Shown: piece by piece, positions 51,239-61,200 of the stretch
How positions within the stretch are numbered: the first letter of the stretch is position 1
Layout of the letters: each line of letters opens with the position of its first letter
Source of the DNA: Prevotella sp. UBA7764
GTDB lineage: Bacteria > Bacteroidota > Bacteroidia > Bacteroidales > Bacteroidaceae
DNA: 64,000 bases
Assembly (NCBI GenBank): GCA_002481295.1
Contig: DLDU01000007.1
Location: 1 to 64,000 of the forward strand
Reading direction: 5' to 3'
Notes under the pieces: generated by a model
The model's input: the letters and a program-made list of their open reading frames with translations, nothing else
The model's database searches: none
What the model was told of the DNA's origin: nothing
Position numbers and translations under genes: made by a program

Positions 51239-53221
51239 ATGGACGAAAAAGAAAAAGAGGCAGTGCAACTGCCCGACAATGCATTTCGAGAATTGAAAGA
51301 GGGCGAGGAATACACGCCCATCATGCGCCCCGACCGCGCCTATCCCGAGGTCAACGCGTGGTCTGTGACGTGGGGTCTGATCATGGCCGTGGTGTTCTCG
51401 GCTGCCGCCGCCTACTTAGGGCTGAAAGTGGGACAGGTCTTCGAGGCCGCCATCCCGATCGCCATCATCGCCGTGGGCGTGTCGACGGCGACGCACCGCA
51501 GCAAGGCTCTCGGTGAGAACGTGATCATCCAGAGCATCGGTGCCTGCTCGGGCGCTGTGGTGGCCGGTGCTATCTTCACCCTGCCCGCCATCTATATCCT
51601 CCAGGCCAAATACCCGGAGATGACGGTGTCGTTCCTTCACATGTTCCTGGCCTCAGCGTTGGGCGGTGTGCTGGGCATCCTTTTCCTCATTCCCTTCCGC
51701 AAATATTTTGTCAGCGATATGCACGGCAAGTATCCCTTCCCGGAGGCTACGGCTACGACACAAGTGCTGGTCAGTGGTGCCAAGGGCGGCAGTCAGGCCA
51801 AGCCATTGCTCATCGCCGGCATCGTGGGCGGCCTCTACGACTTCATCGTGGCCAGCTTTGGCTGGTGGAACGAGAACTTCACGAGCCGCTTCATCGGCTG
51901 GGGTCAGGTGCTCGCTGACAAGGCGAAGCTCGTCTTCAAAGTGAACACGGGTGCCGCCGTACTCGGTTTGGGATATATCGTCGGACTGAAATATGCACTC
52001 TACATCTGCCTGGGCTCTCTCGCCGTGTGGTGGCTGATCGTGCCGGGCATGTCGCTCGCCTTCCACGACCAAGTGCTGAACATGTGGGATCCGACCATCA
52101 CGGCTACAGTAGGCAACATGAGTCCTGAGGAGATCTTCAAGGCTTACGCCCGCAGCATCGGCATCGGCGGCATCGCCATGGCCGGCATCATCGGCATCGT
52201 CAAGAGCTGGGGCATCATCAAAGGAGCCATTGGTCTCGCTGCCAAAGAGATGAAGGGCAAGGGCGACACCACGGCAACCGTGAAGCGCACGCAGCGCGAC
52301 ATCTCGTTCAAAATCATTGCCATTGGCAGCATCGCCGTGATCGCCATCACGTTTCTCTTCTTCTGGTTGGGCGTGATGCACGGCAATCTGCTCTTTGCCG
52401 TCGTGGGCATCCTGCTCGTCGCCATCATTGCTTTCCTCTTCACCACGGTGGCTGCCAACGCTATCGCCATTGTGGGCAGTAACCCGGTGAGCGGCATGAC
52501 GCTGATGACGCTGATCCTGGCCAGCGTGGTGATGGTGGCCGTGGGACTGCGTGGTCCCGGTGGCATGCTCGCCGCACTCGTCATGGGTGGTGTGGTCTGC
52601 ACGGCGCTGAGCATGGCTGGCAGCTTCATCACTGACCTGAAGATCGGCTACTGGTTGGGCACAACGCCCAGCAAGCAGGAGACTTGGAAGTTTCTCGGCA
52701 CCCTTGTCAGTGCCGCTACGGTGGTGGGCGTGATGATTGTGCTCAACAAGACCTACGGTTTTGCCAGTGGCAAGCTCGCCGCACCGCAGGCCAACGCCAT
52801 GGCTGCCGTCATCGACCCGCTGATGAATGGTGTCGGTGCTCCTTGGATACTCTACGGCATCGGAGCGGTTATCGCCATCGTCCTCGACCGTCTTCATATT
52901 CCGGCTCTCGCCGTGGCTCTGGGCATGTTCATCCCATTGGAGCTCAACGTTCCGCTCGTCGTGGGAGGAGCCATCAACTGGTTTGTCACCACTCGCTCGA
53001 AGGATGCAGCCGTGAACAAGGCACGTGGCGAGAAAGGCACGCTCATCGCCAGCGGTTTCATCGCCGGCGGCGCGCTCATGGGCGTGGTGAGCGCACTGAT
53101 GAAGTTCGGCGGCATCGAGTGCTCCATTGCCGACACTTGGTGGATCAACCCGCTCTCTGAGGTCTGCTCTCTGGTGGCTTACATCTGTCTGATCACCTAT
53201 TTCATCAAGGCTACGAAGTAA
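51239..53221 (+). CDS. OPT family oligopeptide transporter
   Basis: A 660-residue inner-membrane protein with about 15-16 hydrophobic segments. Family motifs: PDRAYPEVNAWSVTWGLIM, KVGQVFEAAIPIAIIAVG and GKYPFPEATATTQVLVSG. It probably imports small peptides or metal-chelate compounds by proton symport. Likely co-transcribed with the HU-like gene. Full length. Confidence 0.92.
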   Translation: MDEKEKEAVQLPDNAFRELKEGEEYTPIMRPDRAYPEVNAWSVTWGLIMAVVFSAAAAYLGLKVGQVFEAAIPIAIIAVGVSTATHRSKALGENVIIQSIGACSGAVVAGAIFTLPAIYILQAKYPEMTVSFLHMFLASALGGVLGILFLIPFRKYFVSDMHGKYPFPEATATTQVLVSGAKGGSQAKPLLIAGIVGGLYDFIVASFGWWNENFTSRFIGWGQVLADKAKLVFKVNTGAAVLGLGYIVGLKYALYICLGSLAVWWLIVPGMSLAFHDQVLNMWDPTITATVGNMSPEEIFKAYARSIGIGGIAMAGIIGIVKSWGIIKGAIGLAAKEMKGKGDTTATVKRTQRDISFKIIAIGSIAVIAITFLFFWLGVMHGNLLFAVVGILLVAIIAFLFTTVAANAIAIVGSNPVSGMTLMTLILASVVMVAVGLRGPGGMLAALVMGGVVCTALSMAGSFITDLKIGYWLGTTPSKQETWKFLGTLVSAATVVGVMIVLNKTYGFASGKLAAPQANAMAAVIDPLMNGVGAPWILYGIGAVIAIVLDRLHIPALAVALGMFIPLELNVPLVVGGAINWFVTTRSKDAAVNKARGEKGTLIASGFIAGGALMGVVSALMKFGGIECSIADTWWINPLSEVCSLVAYICLITYFIKATK

Positions 53222-53281
53222 GAAGACTTTATAACAAAAGAAGTCACACAGAACGCGAAAGAACAATTAAATGGCTAAGCT

Positions 53282-54148
53282 ATGACAAGGAAACAGATGA
53301 TCAAACTGTTCGGCGAGAAGAACATTCGCACCGTATGGGACGACAAGGAAGAGAAGTGGTACTTCTCTATCGTGGACGTGGTCAATGTATTGACCGACAG
53401 TAAAGATCCCACTGCCTATTGGCGGAAGTTGAAACAACGCCTAAAAGAGGAAGGAAATGAAACCGTGACAAATTGTCACGGGTTGAAATTGAAAGCAGCC
53501 GACGGCAAGATGCGCATGACCGATGTGGCCGATCAAGAGCAGCTGTTCCGCCTCATCCAGTCTATCCCTTCTCCTAAGGCAGAGCCCTTCAAGCAGTGGA
53601 TGGCGCAGGTGGCAAGTACGCGCGTCGACCAGATGCAGGATCCGGAACTTGACATCCAGCAGGCCATTGCCGACTACAAGCGTCTTGGTTACTCCGACAA
53701 TTGGATTAATCAGCGCATCAAGTCGATAGAGGTGCGCAAAGAGCTCACCGACGAATGGAAACGAACAGGAGTAAAGGAAGGACTGGAATACGCTTCCCTC
53801 ACAGATATCATCACCAAGGAGTGGAGTGGCATAACCACGAAGCAGTACAAGCAGCACAAAGGCTTGAAGAAAGAAAACCTCCGCGACAACATGACGAATC
53901 TTGAGATGGCCTTCAATATTCTTGCAGAGGCTTCAGCTACCGAGCTCTCCAAGCAACGCGATCCCCAAGGCTACAGCCAACAGAAAGGCGTGGCGAAGGA
54001 TGGTGGAAGCGTGGCTAAAGTGGCGAGGGAGAAACTAGAATCGCAACTCGGCCACACGATCATCTCCCGTGCAAAGGCAAGCGACTACCTGCCACCCATT
54101 GAGAACGCTGAAGCAAAAGAGTTGCCGGATGACGGTTCACCGCAATAA
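53282..54148 (+). CDS. Bro-N (BRO/antirepressor-like) domain protein, DinD-like
   Basis: A 288-residue protein. The N-terminal Bro-N DNA-binding domain (about 5-105) reads IRTVWDDKEEKWYFSIVDVV, NVLTDSKDPTAYWRKLKQRL, with VTNCHGLKLKAADGKMR. A helical C-terminal half carries RIKSIEVRKELTDEWKRTGV and a GLKKENLRDNMTNLEMAF segment like that of DinD-type proteins. Bro-N proteins occur in phages and in chromosomes of Bacteroidetes; a role in DNA damage or phage control is possible. 19 bp of its coding sequence (53463-53481, CCGTGACAA-A-TTGTCACGG) is a palindrome. Confidence 0.85.
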   Translation: MTRKQMIKLFGEKNIRTVWDDKEEKWYFSIVDVVNVLTDSKDPTAYWRKLKQRLKEEGNETVTNCHGLKLKAADGKMRMTDVADQEQLFRLIQSIPSPKAEPFKQWMAQVASTRVDQMQDPELDIQQAIADYKRLGYSDNWINQRIKSIEVRKELTDEWKRTGVKEGLEYASLTDIITKEWSGITTKQYKQHKGLKKENLRDNMTNLEMAFNILAEASATELSKQRDPQGYSQQKGVAKDGGSVAKVAREKLESQLGHTIISRAKASDYLPPIENAEAKELPDDGSPQ

Positions 54149-54188
54149 TGCTTATTCTCCATACTTACGCCATTAACTGATGATCGCA

Positions 54189-54238
54189 GTCACACAGACT
54201 TGTGTCACACAACATTGTGTGACACAAACTTGTGTGAC
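54189..54238. promoter_or_regulatory. Nested 50-bp palindromic operator-like site
   Basis: Two 13-bp palindromes, TTGTGTCACACAA (54200-54212) and TTGTGTGACACAA (54215-54227), lie side by side and are flanked by the half sites GTCACACA (54189) and TGTGTGAC (54231-54238). The whole is nearly symmetric about 54213.5. Its right end covers the -33 TTG of the ATPase promoter, a classic repressor position. Confidence 0.7.
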
Positions 54239-54260
54239 TCGTTTTTTATTCGTATCTTTG
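54230..54260 (+). promoter_or_regulatory. Promoter for the ATPase gene
   Basis: TTG (54230-54232), 20 bp, TATCTTTG (54253-54260), 28 bp before the ATG. The -33 is inside the palindrome. Confidence 0.68.
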
Positions 54261-54288
54261 CATCAGCAACCCACTAAAATAGAAAGAG

Positions 54289-55425
54289 ATGGAAAAGAAG
54301 AGCTTTGTTTACGGTGTACCCGTCAGCGGATATAATTTCACGGGACGCGAAGAAGAGACGCGCAGACTGTTGGCTGACTTCCAAGGCGGTATCAACGTCA
54401 TACTGATGTCGCCCCGTCGCTTGGGCAAGACGTCGTTGGTGAAACATACGCTACAACAAGTGGACAGAGAACAGATTTTAGTGGTCTACGTAGATATCTT
54501 TGGCTGCAAGAGTGAATATGAAATCTATAACAAGCTGGCATCCGCCATTCTTCAGCAGACGGCCAGCCAACGTCAGCTATGGCTGGAAGAGGCCAAAGAT
54601 TTTATCTATCGGCTGTCACCGAAAATATCCATATCTCCCGACCCGTACTCTGAATACAGCGTTTCATTGGGCATCACGCCGAAGACGCATACCCCGGAAG
54701 AGATTCTAAGTCTGCCTGAGAAGATAGCGGAGAGAAAGGGTAAGCGCTTGCTGGTATGCATCGACGAATTTCAGCAGGTCGGTGAGCTGTCTGACTCTGC
54801 ACAGATCCAGGCGCGAATGCGTGGCGTATGGCAGCACCAGCAACGGGTGTCGTACTGCATCTTCGGCAGCAAGCACCATCTCATGGGCAGCATCTTCCTC
54901 AACAAGAGCATGCCTTTCTATCAGTTCGGCGACCTCATCGCCTTGAAGAAAATCAGTGTGGATGACTGGGCAGACTATATCTGCCAGCACTTTGCCGACG
55001 GCCACCGCACGATCAGTAAAGACCAAGCGGCACGCATTGCCACGCTGGTGGACTGCTATTCGGCCTATGTGCAGCAGTTGGCTTGGATCATCTACTCTCA
55101 GACCAAGGAGGGCTGCGTCATCACCGACGAGCAGATTGCCAGCGGCTTCAACGACCTATTGGCTATCAACGACGTGCTGTTTATCCAAGCCGTGGAACCA
55201 CTGACAGAGTATCAGATGAACTTCCTGCGCGCCGTTGCCTCAGGCGTCAACAAGGACTTTACGTTGGAGGACATTCGACAACAATACCATCTCGGCAGCT
55301 ACTCCAACATCCCTCGACTGAAGACGGCCCTCATCAATGCCGACCTCATCGACTCTTCGCCACAGACTGGCATCACCATCACCGACCCCGTCTTTGAGCA
55401 GTGGATCAGAAGAAAGATGATGTAA
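54289..55425 (+). CDS. AAA/STAND-type ATPase (archaeal ATPase family)
   Basis: A 378-residue ATPase of the PF01637-like group. The opening FTGREEETRRLLADF leads to Walker A MSPRRLGKTSLVKHTL (near 43) and Walker B LLVCIDEFQQV (near 160). A sensor-like segment (YCIFGSKHHLM) and a C-terminal winged-helix part (FLRAVASGVNKDFTLEDIRQ) follow. Such ATPases are common in several copies in Bacteroidetes and their role is unknown. It is preceded by a striking nested palindrome and by the Bro-N gene. Confidence 0.88.
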   Translation: MEKKSFVYGVPVSGYNFTGREEETRRLLADFQGGINVILMSPRRLGKTSLVKHTLQQVDREQILVVYVDIFGCKSEYEIYNKLASAILQQTASQRQLWLEEAKDFIYRLSPKISISPDPYSEYSVSLGITPKTHTPEEILSLPEKIAERKGKRLLVCIDEFQQVGELSDSAQIQARMRGVWQHQQRVSYCIFGSKHHLMGSIFLNKSMPFYQFGDLIALKKISVDDWADYICQHFADGHRTISKDQAARIATLVDCYSAYVQQLAWIIYSQTKEGCVITDEQIASGFNDLLAINDVLFIQAVEPLTEYQMNFLRAVASGVNKDFTLEDIRQQYHLGSYSNIPRLKTALINADLIDSSPQTGITITDPVFEQWIRRKMM

Positions 55426-55437
55426 GCATCTTGACGA

Positions 55438-58161
55438 TCACTCCATCATCTCCTTCACACTGTCGAGGAAGCGGGAGAGACGTTGTTGTTTGATGCCATA
55501 AGCCGTCAGTTTTGCCTTGCTGTAAGCGATGAACAGGCGGCGCTTGGCACGCGACATGGCAACATAGAGCTTGCGGGCATCCTCGTCGTTGAGCTGTTGG
55601 TTGTCGCCATTGTAGTAATTAGGAATGCGACCATCAACGGCATCAAAGACAATAACATTATCAAACTCCAAACCTTTGGCCTTGTGGATGGTAGAGACAA
55701 AGACGTGCTCCTGTATCGTAGAAGAACCGCAGAGATCGGCTTCCTTGAAGGTGTTGAGTTCCATGACATGGCTATCCAACTGCTCCTTGAGCGAGTGTTC
55801 CTTCTCCACATCAATGATGTCATAGGCAAGGAAACGAAGGATGACGGGCAGTTTTTTCACTTGTTTCATCCATCCATTTTTCACTGCATAATCACTGAAA
55901 AGCTGAAGCTCAGCCACCAAAGCAGGATCTTCAGTGGACTGCCGTTGCTGGTAGAGTCGTTGCAGAGCTTCTGTATAGAACGACGCATAGTGGTCGCGCA
56001 AGAGCTTAATCTGTGCAGCAACGCCCTTACGCGACAAGAATTCCTGCTGCTGGGGCACCACCTCCTGAGCTTTCTCATAACAGTAATTGACCAACGACAC
56101 GGTAGCGAAGACATCGTCGTCGGCAAGGTGGGAGTTTTGTCCCTCAAGATGAAGCTCCTGCAAAAGCAGTTTCAACTTGAATGCTTTCAGATCGGGGCGC
56201 AACAAACGGATGAGCCGCAGAGAGTCGAAGCAGACGGGTTGACGCTCCGCCCAGTTGACCTCAGGCAGGTAGCGGTCCACGTTGCACTGCATGATGTGGT
56301 AGTCGTAATCGGCATTATGCCCCAACAGCGCACTGCCGTGGGCAAAGTTGAGAAACATCCTCAAAGCCTCAGCATGACTATGAAGCTGCTGATGCTTGCG
56401 CTCCTCGATGATCGGATTGACGATGTCGCCAAGCATCGACGGTATCTCGCGGTCGGTCTCGACATAGACAGAGAAGGTGTCCACCACCCTACCCTGCCGG
56501 ATACGCTCCGCGGCAATCTGCACCACATCATCCTCAAAGACATTCAGTCCCGTGGTCTCCGTATCGAAGACTACGATATCCTCTTGCTGATAAGTCTCCA
56601 CAAAGCGTTGCAACATCGTCTTGTCGCCGGTGAGCAGCTCCGCCGGTGAGACGGCCCGCTCCTTGAGCTGGTGCATCAGCCTTCGGGCTGAGGCATGAGT
56701 GGCGCAGACCTGCAAGCCCTTGAACAGCCGTGCCCAAGCCAAAAACTGCTGGTCATTGTCCAGCACGGTGAGATGAGCCAACAACAGTTTCACCTCATCG
56801 GAAGCAAAGAGATCACTGCCCGAGACCTTGAAATGACGAATGTCCTGTGCGGTCAATGCACGACTCATGGCATCGGCGTCGCGGTTGGCATTGACGATCA
56901 CAGCCACCGTCTCCTCGGGATGGGCATGCCGCAACTGTTCGACGAGATGGGCTATGTCGTTGAACTCACTGTCCACATCATCACTGGCCACAATGGCGAG
57001 ACGACCATTTGCCTTGTCGTCGCAGTCAGCTGTCTGCGGCAAGAGCTCTGGATCGGTATGCAGTTCGTTCACGGCATAGCGATTGAGAAAGTTGAGAAGG
57101 TATTTCGGAGAACGATGGTTCTGTCCGAGATAATGTATGTTGCCCTTGCAGCGTTCCTTGAGCAGTCCCAGCGTTGAGAGTTTGGCACCCATAAACGAGA
57201 AGATAGCCTGCTGCTCATCACCAAGATAGATGACGCAGCCCGCAGCGGACGGTGTCTGGGACTTGTGCTCGGAACTTGCCACTGCAAGGGAAGCCGTGGC
57301 AAGTTCGTCGATGATGGCAAGCTGCAAAGGATTGAGGTCCTGCACCTCGTCGACCTGTATCCAAGGATAGCGCTTATAGTCTTTATTGTCGTGGAGCGCA
57401 AGATAAGTAAGAAGCAGGAGATCCTCGAAATCGAGAAGCAGATTCTGCCGCTTATAAGCCTGATAAGCATGGGCATAGCGCAGAAACTGCAATGTCCGTT
57501 GGGCAGAAGGACGCAGCACGGCGTCGAAATCGGGCTGGAGCACGGCATCACGATAGAACTCGTTGTGGTGGTAGATGTCGAGCAGTGCCTCGCGTGTGAA
57601 CTCTCTGTGCTGCATCTTGCAGATGGCGCGCAGCACGGTGATGTCTTCCCCTCTCAGGCAGTCGGGATGCTGTCGAAGGGCTTTGGGCAATCCGTGCTCA
57701 ATCTCATACATCAGATGGGAGATGAAAACGACACGGTTGTAGTCGCTGCGACGCTGGTAATTGCCCAAGACCTTATCCTCATCCTCATTGAGATAGGTGG
57801 CGAGGATGCTCACTGCCGTGTCGTCGTCGATAACCGAAGTCTCACCGGGCACAACGACATTCTCAAAGAGGAAACGGGCACAGTAGCGATGCACATTACC
57901 CACAAACACCTGCGTCGTGTCTGGATCACCAAGATTGGAACTGATACGCTCGCGCATGCCACGGGCAGCCCTGTTGGTAAACGTCAGGCAAAGCATATCG
58001 CTGTAGGCCACTCCCCCGGCATGAGCCTTGCGGATGCGCTCGGCAAGAATCTGTGTCTTGCCGCATCCCGGCGGTGCCAAAACGAGGTGACGGCCATGTT
58101 GCAAGCCGATGATTTTCTGTTGGTCTTGATCAGGTGTCCATGTCTTCTCCTTGCTTTCCAT
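55438..58161 (-). CDS. UvrD/Rep-type helicase with embedded DnaQ-like exonuclease
   Basis: A 907-residue fusion. The N-terminal helicase core has Q motif TPDQDQQKIIG, Walker A APPGCGKTQIL, Walker B IQVDEVQDLNPLQL and motif III YLGDEQQAIFSFMGA. A DEDDh exonuclease is inserted near 528-690: VVFDTETTGLNVFEDD, GHNADYDYHIM and SHLADDDVFATVS give its Asp/Glu/His ligands. The helicase then resumes with motif V STIHKAKGLEFDNVIV and motif VI LYVAMSRAKRRLFIAYSK. It would unwind DNA 3' to 5' and trim 3' ends, probably in repair. The neighbour ATPase converges on it. Confidence 0.9.
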   Translation of the reverse strand: MESKEKTWTPDQDQQKIIGLQHGRHLVLAPPGCGKTQILAERIRKAHAGGVAYSDMLCLTFTNRAARGMRERISSNLGDPDTTQVFVGNVHRYCARFLFENVVVPGETSVIDDDTAVSILATYLNEDEDKVLGNYQRRSDYNRVVFISHLMYEIEHGLPKALRQHPDCLRGEDITVLRAICKMQHREFTREALLDIYHHNEFYRDAVLQPDFDAVLRPSAQRTLQFLRYAHAYQAYKRQNLLLDFEDLLLLTYLALHDNKDYKRYPWIQVDEVQDLNPLQLAIIDELATASLAVASSEHKSQTPSAAGCVIYLGDEQQAIFSFMGAKLSTLGLLKERCKGNIHYLGQNHRSPKYLLNFLNRYAVNELHTDPELLPQTADCDDKANGRLAIVASDDVDSEFNDIAHLVEQLRHAHPEETVAVIVNANRDADAMSRALTAQDIRHFKVSGSDLFASDEVKLLLAHLTVLDNDQQFLAWARLFKGLQVCATHASARRLMHQLKERAVSPAELLTGDKTMLQRFVETYQQEDIVVFDTETTGLNVFEDDVVQIAAERIRQGRVVDTFSVYVETDREIPSMLGDIVNPIIEERKHQQLHSHAEALRMFLNFAHGSALLGHNADYDYHIMQCNVDRYLPEVNWAERQPVCFDSLRLIRLLRPDLKAFKLKLLLQELHLEGQNSHLADDDVFATVSLVNYCYEKAQEVVPQQQEFLSRKGVAAQIKLLRDHYASFYTEALQRLYQQRQSTEDPALVAELQLFSDYAVKNGWMKQVKKLPVILRFLAYDIIDVEKEHSLKEQLDSHVMELNTFKEADLCGSSTIQEHVFVSTIHKAKGLEFDNVIVFDAVDGRIPNYYNGDNQQLNDEDARKLYVAMSRAKRRLFIAYSKAKLTAYGIKQQRLSRFLDSVKEMME

Positions 58162-58186
58162 CGTAAGTGCTTTTAGTTATTACATG

Positions 58187-58217
58187 CAAACTTACGAAAA
58201 AAAACTGATACTGCCAA
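58187..58217 (-). promoter_or_regulatory. Promoter for the helicase gene
   Basis: On the minus strand TTG (58215-58217), 20 bp, TAAGTTTG (58187-58194), 25 bp before the ATG. Close to the end of the upstream gene. Confidence 0.55.
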
Positions 58218-58218
58218 G

Positions 58219-61200
58219 CTACATCTTCACATTTCCCGTACGTTTGAGCACGCCCCAGGACTGCAACTCGCCCTTGATGGCCTTGAGGTAGCTCTTGAAA
58301 AGCACGTAGTACATGATCCAACGATAGAAGAAGCGCTGGGGGATGATCCACAGCAGCACCCACAACCGCTCGTGCTCGAAGAGATATGCCATGATGCTCA
58401 CACTCGCATCGACGGCAAGGAAGAGCAAATAGTAGAGGAAGATCTGCAGGGCATTGCCCGAGAACAGTCCGATGAACATCAGCACGTCGGCCAACGGAGA
58501 GAACGTCGGGATGATATACTGGAAGACGAGCATGTTGGGCATGGCCCACAGTCCGAAGCCTTTCTTCTTAGCATTGAAGAGCGAGGAACGGTGCTTCCAG
58601 AAGGTCTGCATCACGCCGAAGCACCAGCGCACACGCTGCTTGACAAACTGCCGCACGTTTTCCGGTGCCTCTGTCATAGCCACTGCATAGTTCTCATTCT
58701 CGATGACATAACCGGCTTCGTTGATGCGCATCGTCAGATCGCAGTCCTCAGCCAGCGTGTCGGTGGTCAGACCGCCAACCCGCACGATGGCTTCCTTCCG
58801 GAAAGCACCGATAGCACCGGGCACCACAGTGATGGCATTGATATAGGAGTAGGCCATGCGGTCGAAGTTCTGGCTGGTGGTGTACTCGATGGCCTGCCAC
58901 CGGGTGAGCATGTTGCGTTGGTTGCCGACCTTGACATTTCCTGCCACGGCTCCGATGCGGTGGTCCTTGTCGGTCAGGAAATGCTGCATGAGTTTACGCA
59001 CCGCGTCGGGGCGCAGCTGGGTATCTGCGTCGATGCACACCACATATTCCGAATCGGTATGGGCGATACCATAGTTCAGTGCCGACGCCTTGCCGCCATT
59101 GGGCTTGCCGAGGATGAGCACCTTGTCATTGCCATCGAAGGCGTGGTGGATGCGCTCCAAGGTATGGTCCTTACTGCCGTCGTCGACAAAGATGATGTCG
59201 AACGACGGATAATCCTCCCGCAGCAGCGTCTCCACGGTACGCACACAGTTGACCTCCTCGTTATAAGCCGGGACGATGATCGACACGTGCGGCGCGTTGT
59301 CCTTGGTCAGCGCGGGATAGTGGCGGTGGCGCTCCACACGCTTCTCCCGAATCATGAGATAGTACATGAAGCCCAGGCGCAGGAAGCCGAGGACGAGGAA
59401 TACCATGAAGAGGGCGGTGAGGAAGTCACTGGCATGATAGATCATCTCCGCCAGTGTCAGGTTGGCCTGCATGGCATAATACGTCTTTCCCTTAGGGATC
59501 TGGGGCATGAGCTGGGCGCGCGACATACCGAGATATTGTTCCAGGGAGATGAAGTGATACCCCTCTTTCTGCAGCGTCTCAATGATACGTGGCAGAGCGG
59601 TAATTGTTGGCTTACGGGTGAGTCCACCGGCATCGTGCATCAGGATGATATGTCCATCGCCTCGGTGCACGCCGTTGATGACACGCCGGTAGATCTCGTC
59701 GGCGGTGATGCCCGGCTGCCAGTCGTCGGGGTCTATCTCCTCACCCACGAAGAGATAGTTGCGGCGGCTGGCGAGGATCATCGGCTCTATCTCCTCGTGC
59801 TGCGTGGGATCGGCATCGGCATTGTAAGGCGCACGGAAGAGGATGGTGCTCTGTCCGGTGACACTCTCGAGGAGCATACGGGTGAGCTTGAGCTCGGCAT
59901 AGGTGCGGTTGTCGGAGTTCTCGATCATATTGTGATGGGTGAAGGTGTGGTTGCCAATGGTGAAGCCGTCCTCATAGACTTTCTTCACCAGTGGCAGGTT
60001 CTTCTCCATCTGCAAGCCGACCATGAAGAAAGCGGCGGACGCATGATAACGCTTGAGGGTGCGCAGGACCGTGGGCGTCCAGCGGGCATCAGGGCCGTCA
60101 TCAAAGGTCAGCAACAGATCTTTGGCACCACAATGGCCGAGTTTCGAGATCGTGTAGGTGGAGGGCAGGCGCTGGTAGCGCTCCTCCGTGATGATCTGAT
60201 CATCGGGGTCTATCTGTACGGTGACCTTTCCGGGCTTAGGCTCCGACTCCACGTCGAGGACCTCGCCCGTACCGACGAAGTTGACATCGTCGTATCCGCT
60301 AAGCCTCAGCACCCGGTTCATGTTCCAGCGCTTCACCTGCTCCCATGCCAGGTCTTTGCCATAGAAGTTCCACAGGCGGTGGTCTTCGGTGCCGAGGCGC
60401 CAAAGGCCAAAGCCCGCCAGATGATAGGTGACGCCGAAGCGCATCATATTATATAAGGTGGCGGCATCGGTGAAGTGAACCTGATGGAGCACCCCGTCAT
60501 CGTCGTCGTAGGAGAAAGAGAGGTTGTAGGAGTCGTCGTCAAACAGTATCTGCGCACCGGCATCAAGGGCAGAGGCGATCGTCTGGTCGTAAGACACCGT
60601 CTGCCCTTTGTCGCCCAGGGCCCAGTCGTAGCCGTAGGCGGCGAGACCGAGCACGAGCTTGTCGTTAGGAATATTCTTTGCGGCCCAGTCGGTGGCACGC
60701 TCCACCCAGTGCTGCGAGGCGATGTCACCGGGCTGGCTCTCACTGTTGTGCTCGTCGTAAGCCATGAGGAAGAGGTAGTCGTTGTAACGGGCGAGGGGCT
60801 CCACGTCGTAGTCCTCGTTGAACGGTGCGATGTCCTGCGTGACGTACATATCGTTGTCGTGGAAGAGCATCGAGAGTTCCTTTACGAAATTGGTCAGTAG
60901 GGCATTATCGTTGATGGCGAGTTCCTCCAAGTCGATGTTAATGCCTTGGAACTGGTTGCGGTGGCAGATGGTGACAAGGGTATTGAGGAACTGTTTGCGA
61001 AGGTGTTTGTCGCTCATGATGCGGCCGATGCCCTCGGGACGGAAGTCATCGCCATAGTTGTTGGTGAGCATCGGCACAATGGGCATTCCACTCTTGCGCA
61101 TGACAGCCAGCGCCTTCTTATCGATTCTCACTTCCAGACGGCAGGTCTTGGGATTGATGAAGAACCACTCCGGGATGACCATGTTGAGGTGCTTCATGTT

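Noticed and set aside
51653..53266. 537-codon minus frame
   Set aside because: Antisense to the OPT transporter, with extreme His/Asp/Ala content.
53463..53481. Palindrome inside the Bro-N gene as an operator
   Set aside because: It falls in a peptide stretch typical of the family, so coding constraint explains it. Kept only as a note.
58372..60456. 694-codon plus frame
   Set aside because: Antisense to the GH18-NodB-GT2 gene, which has complete motifs.
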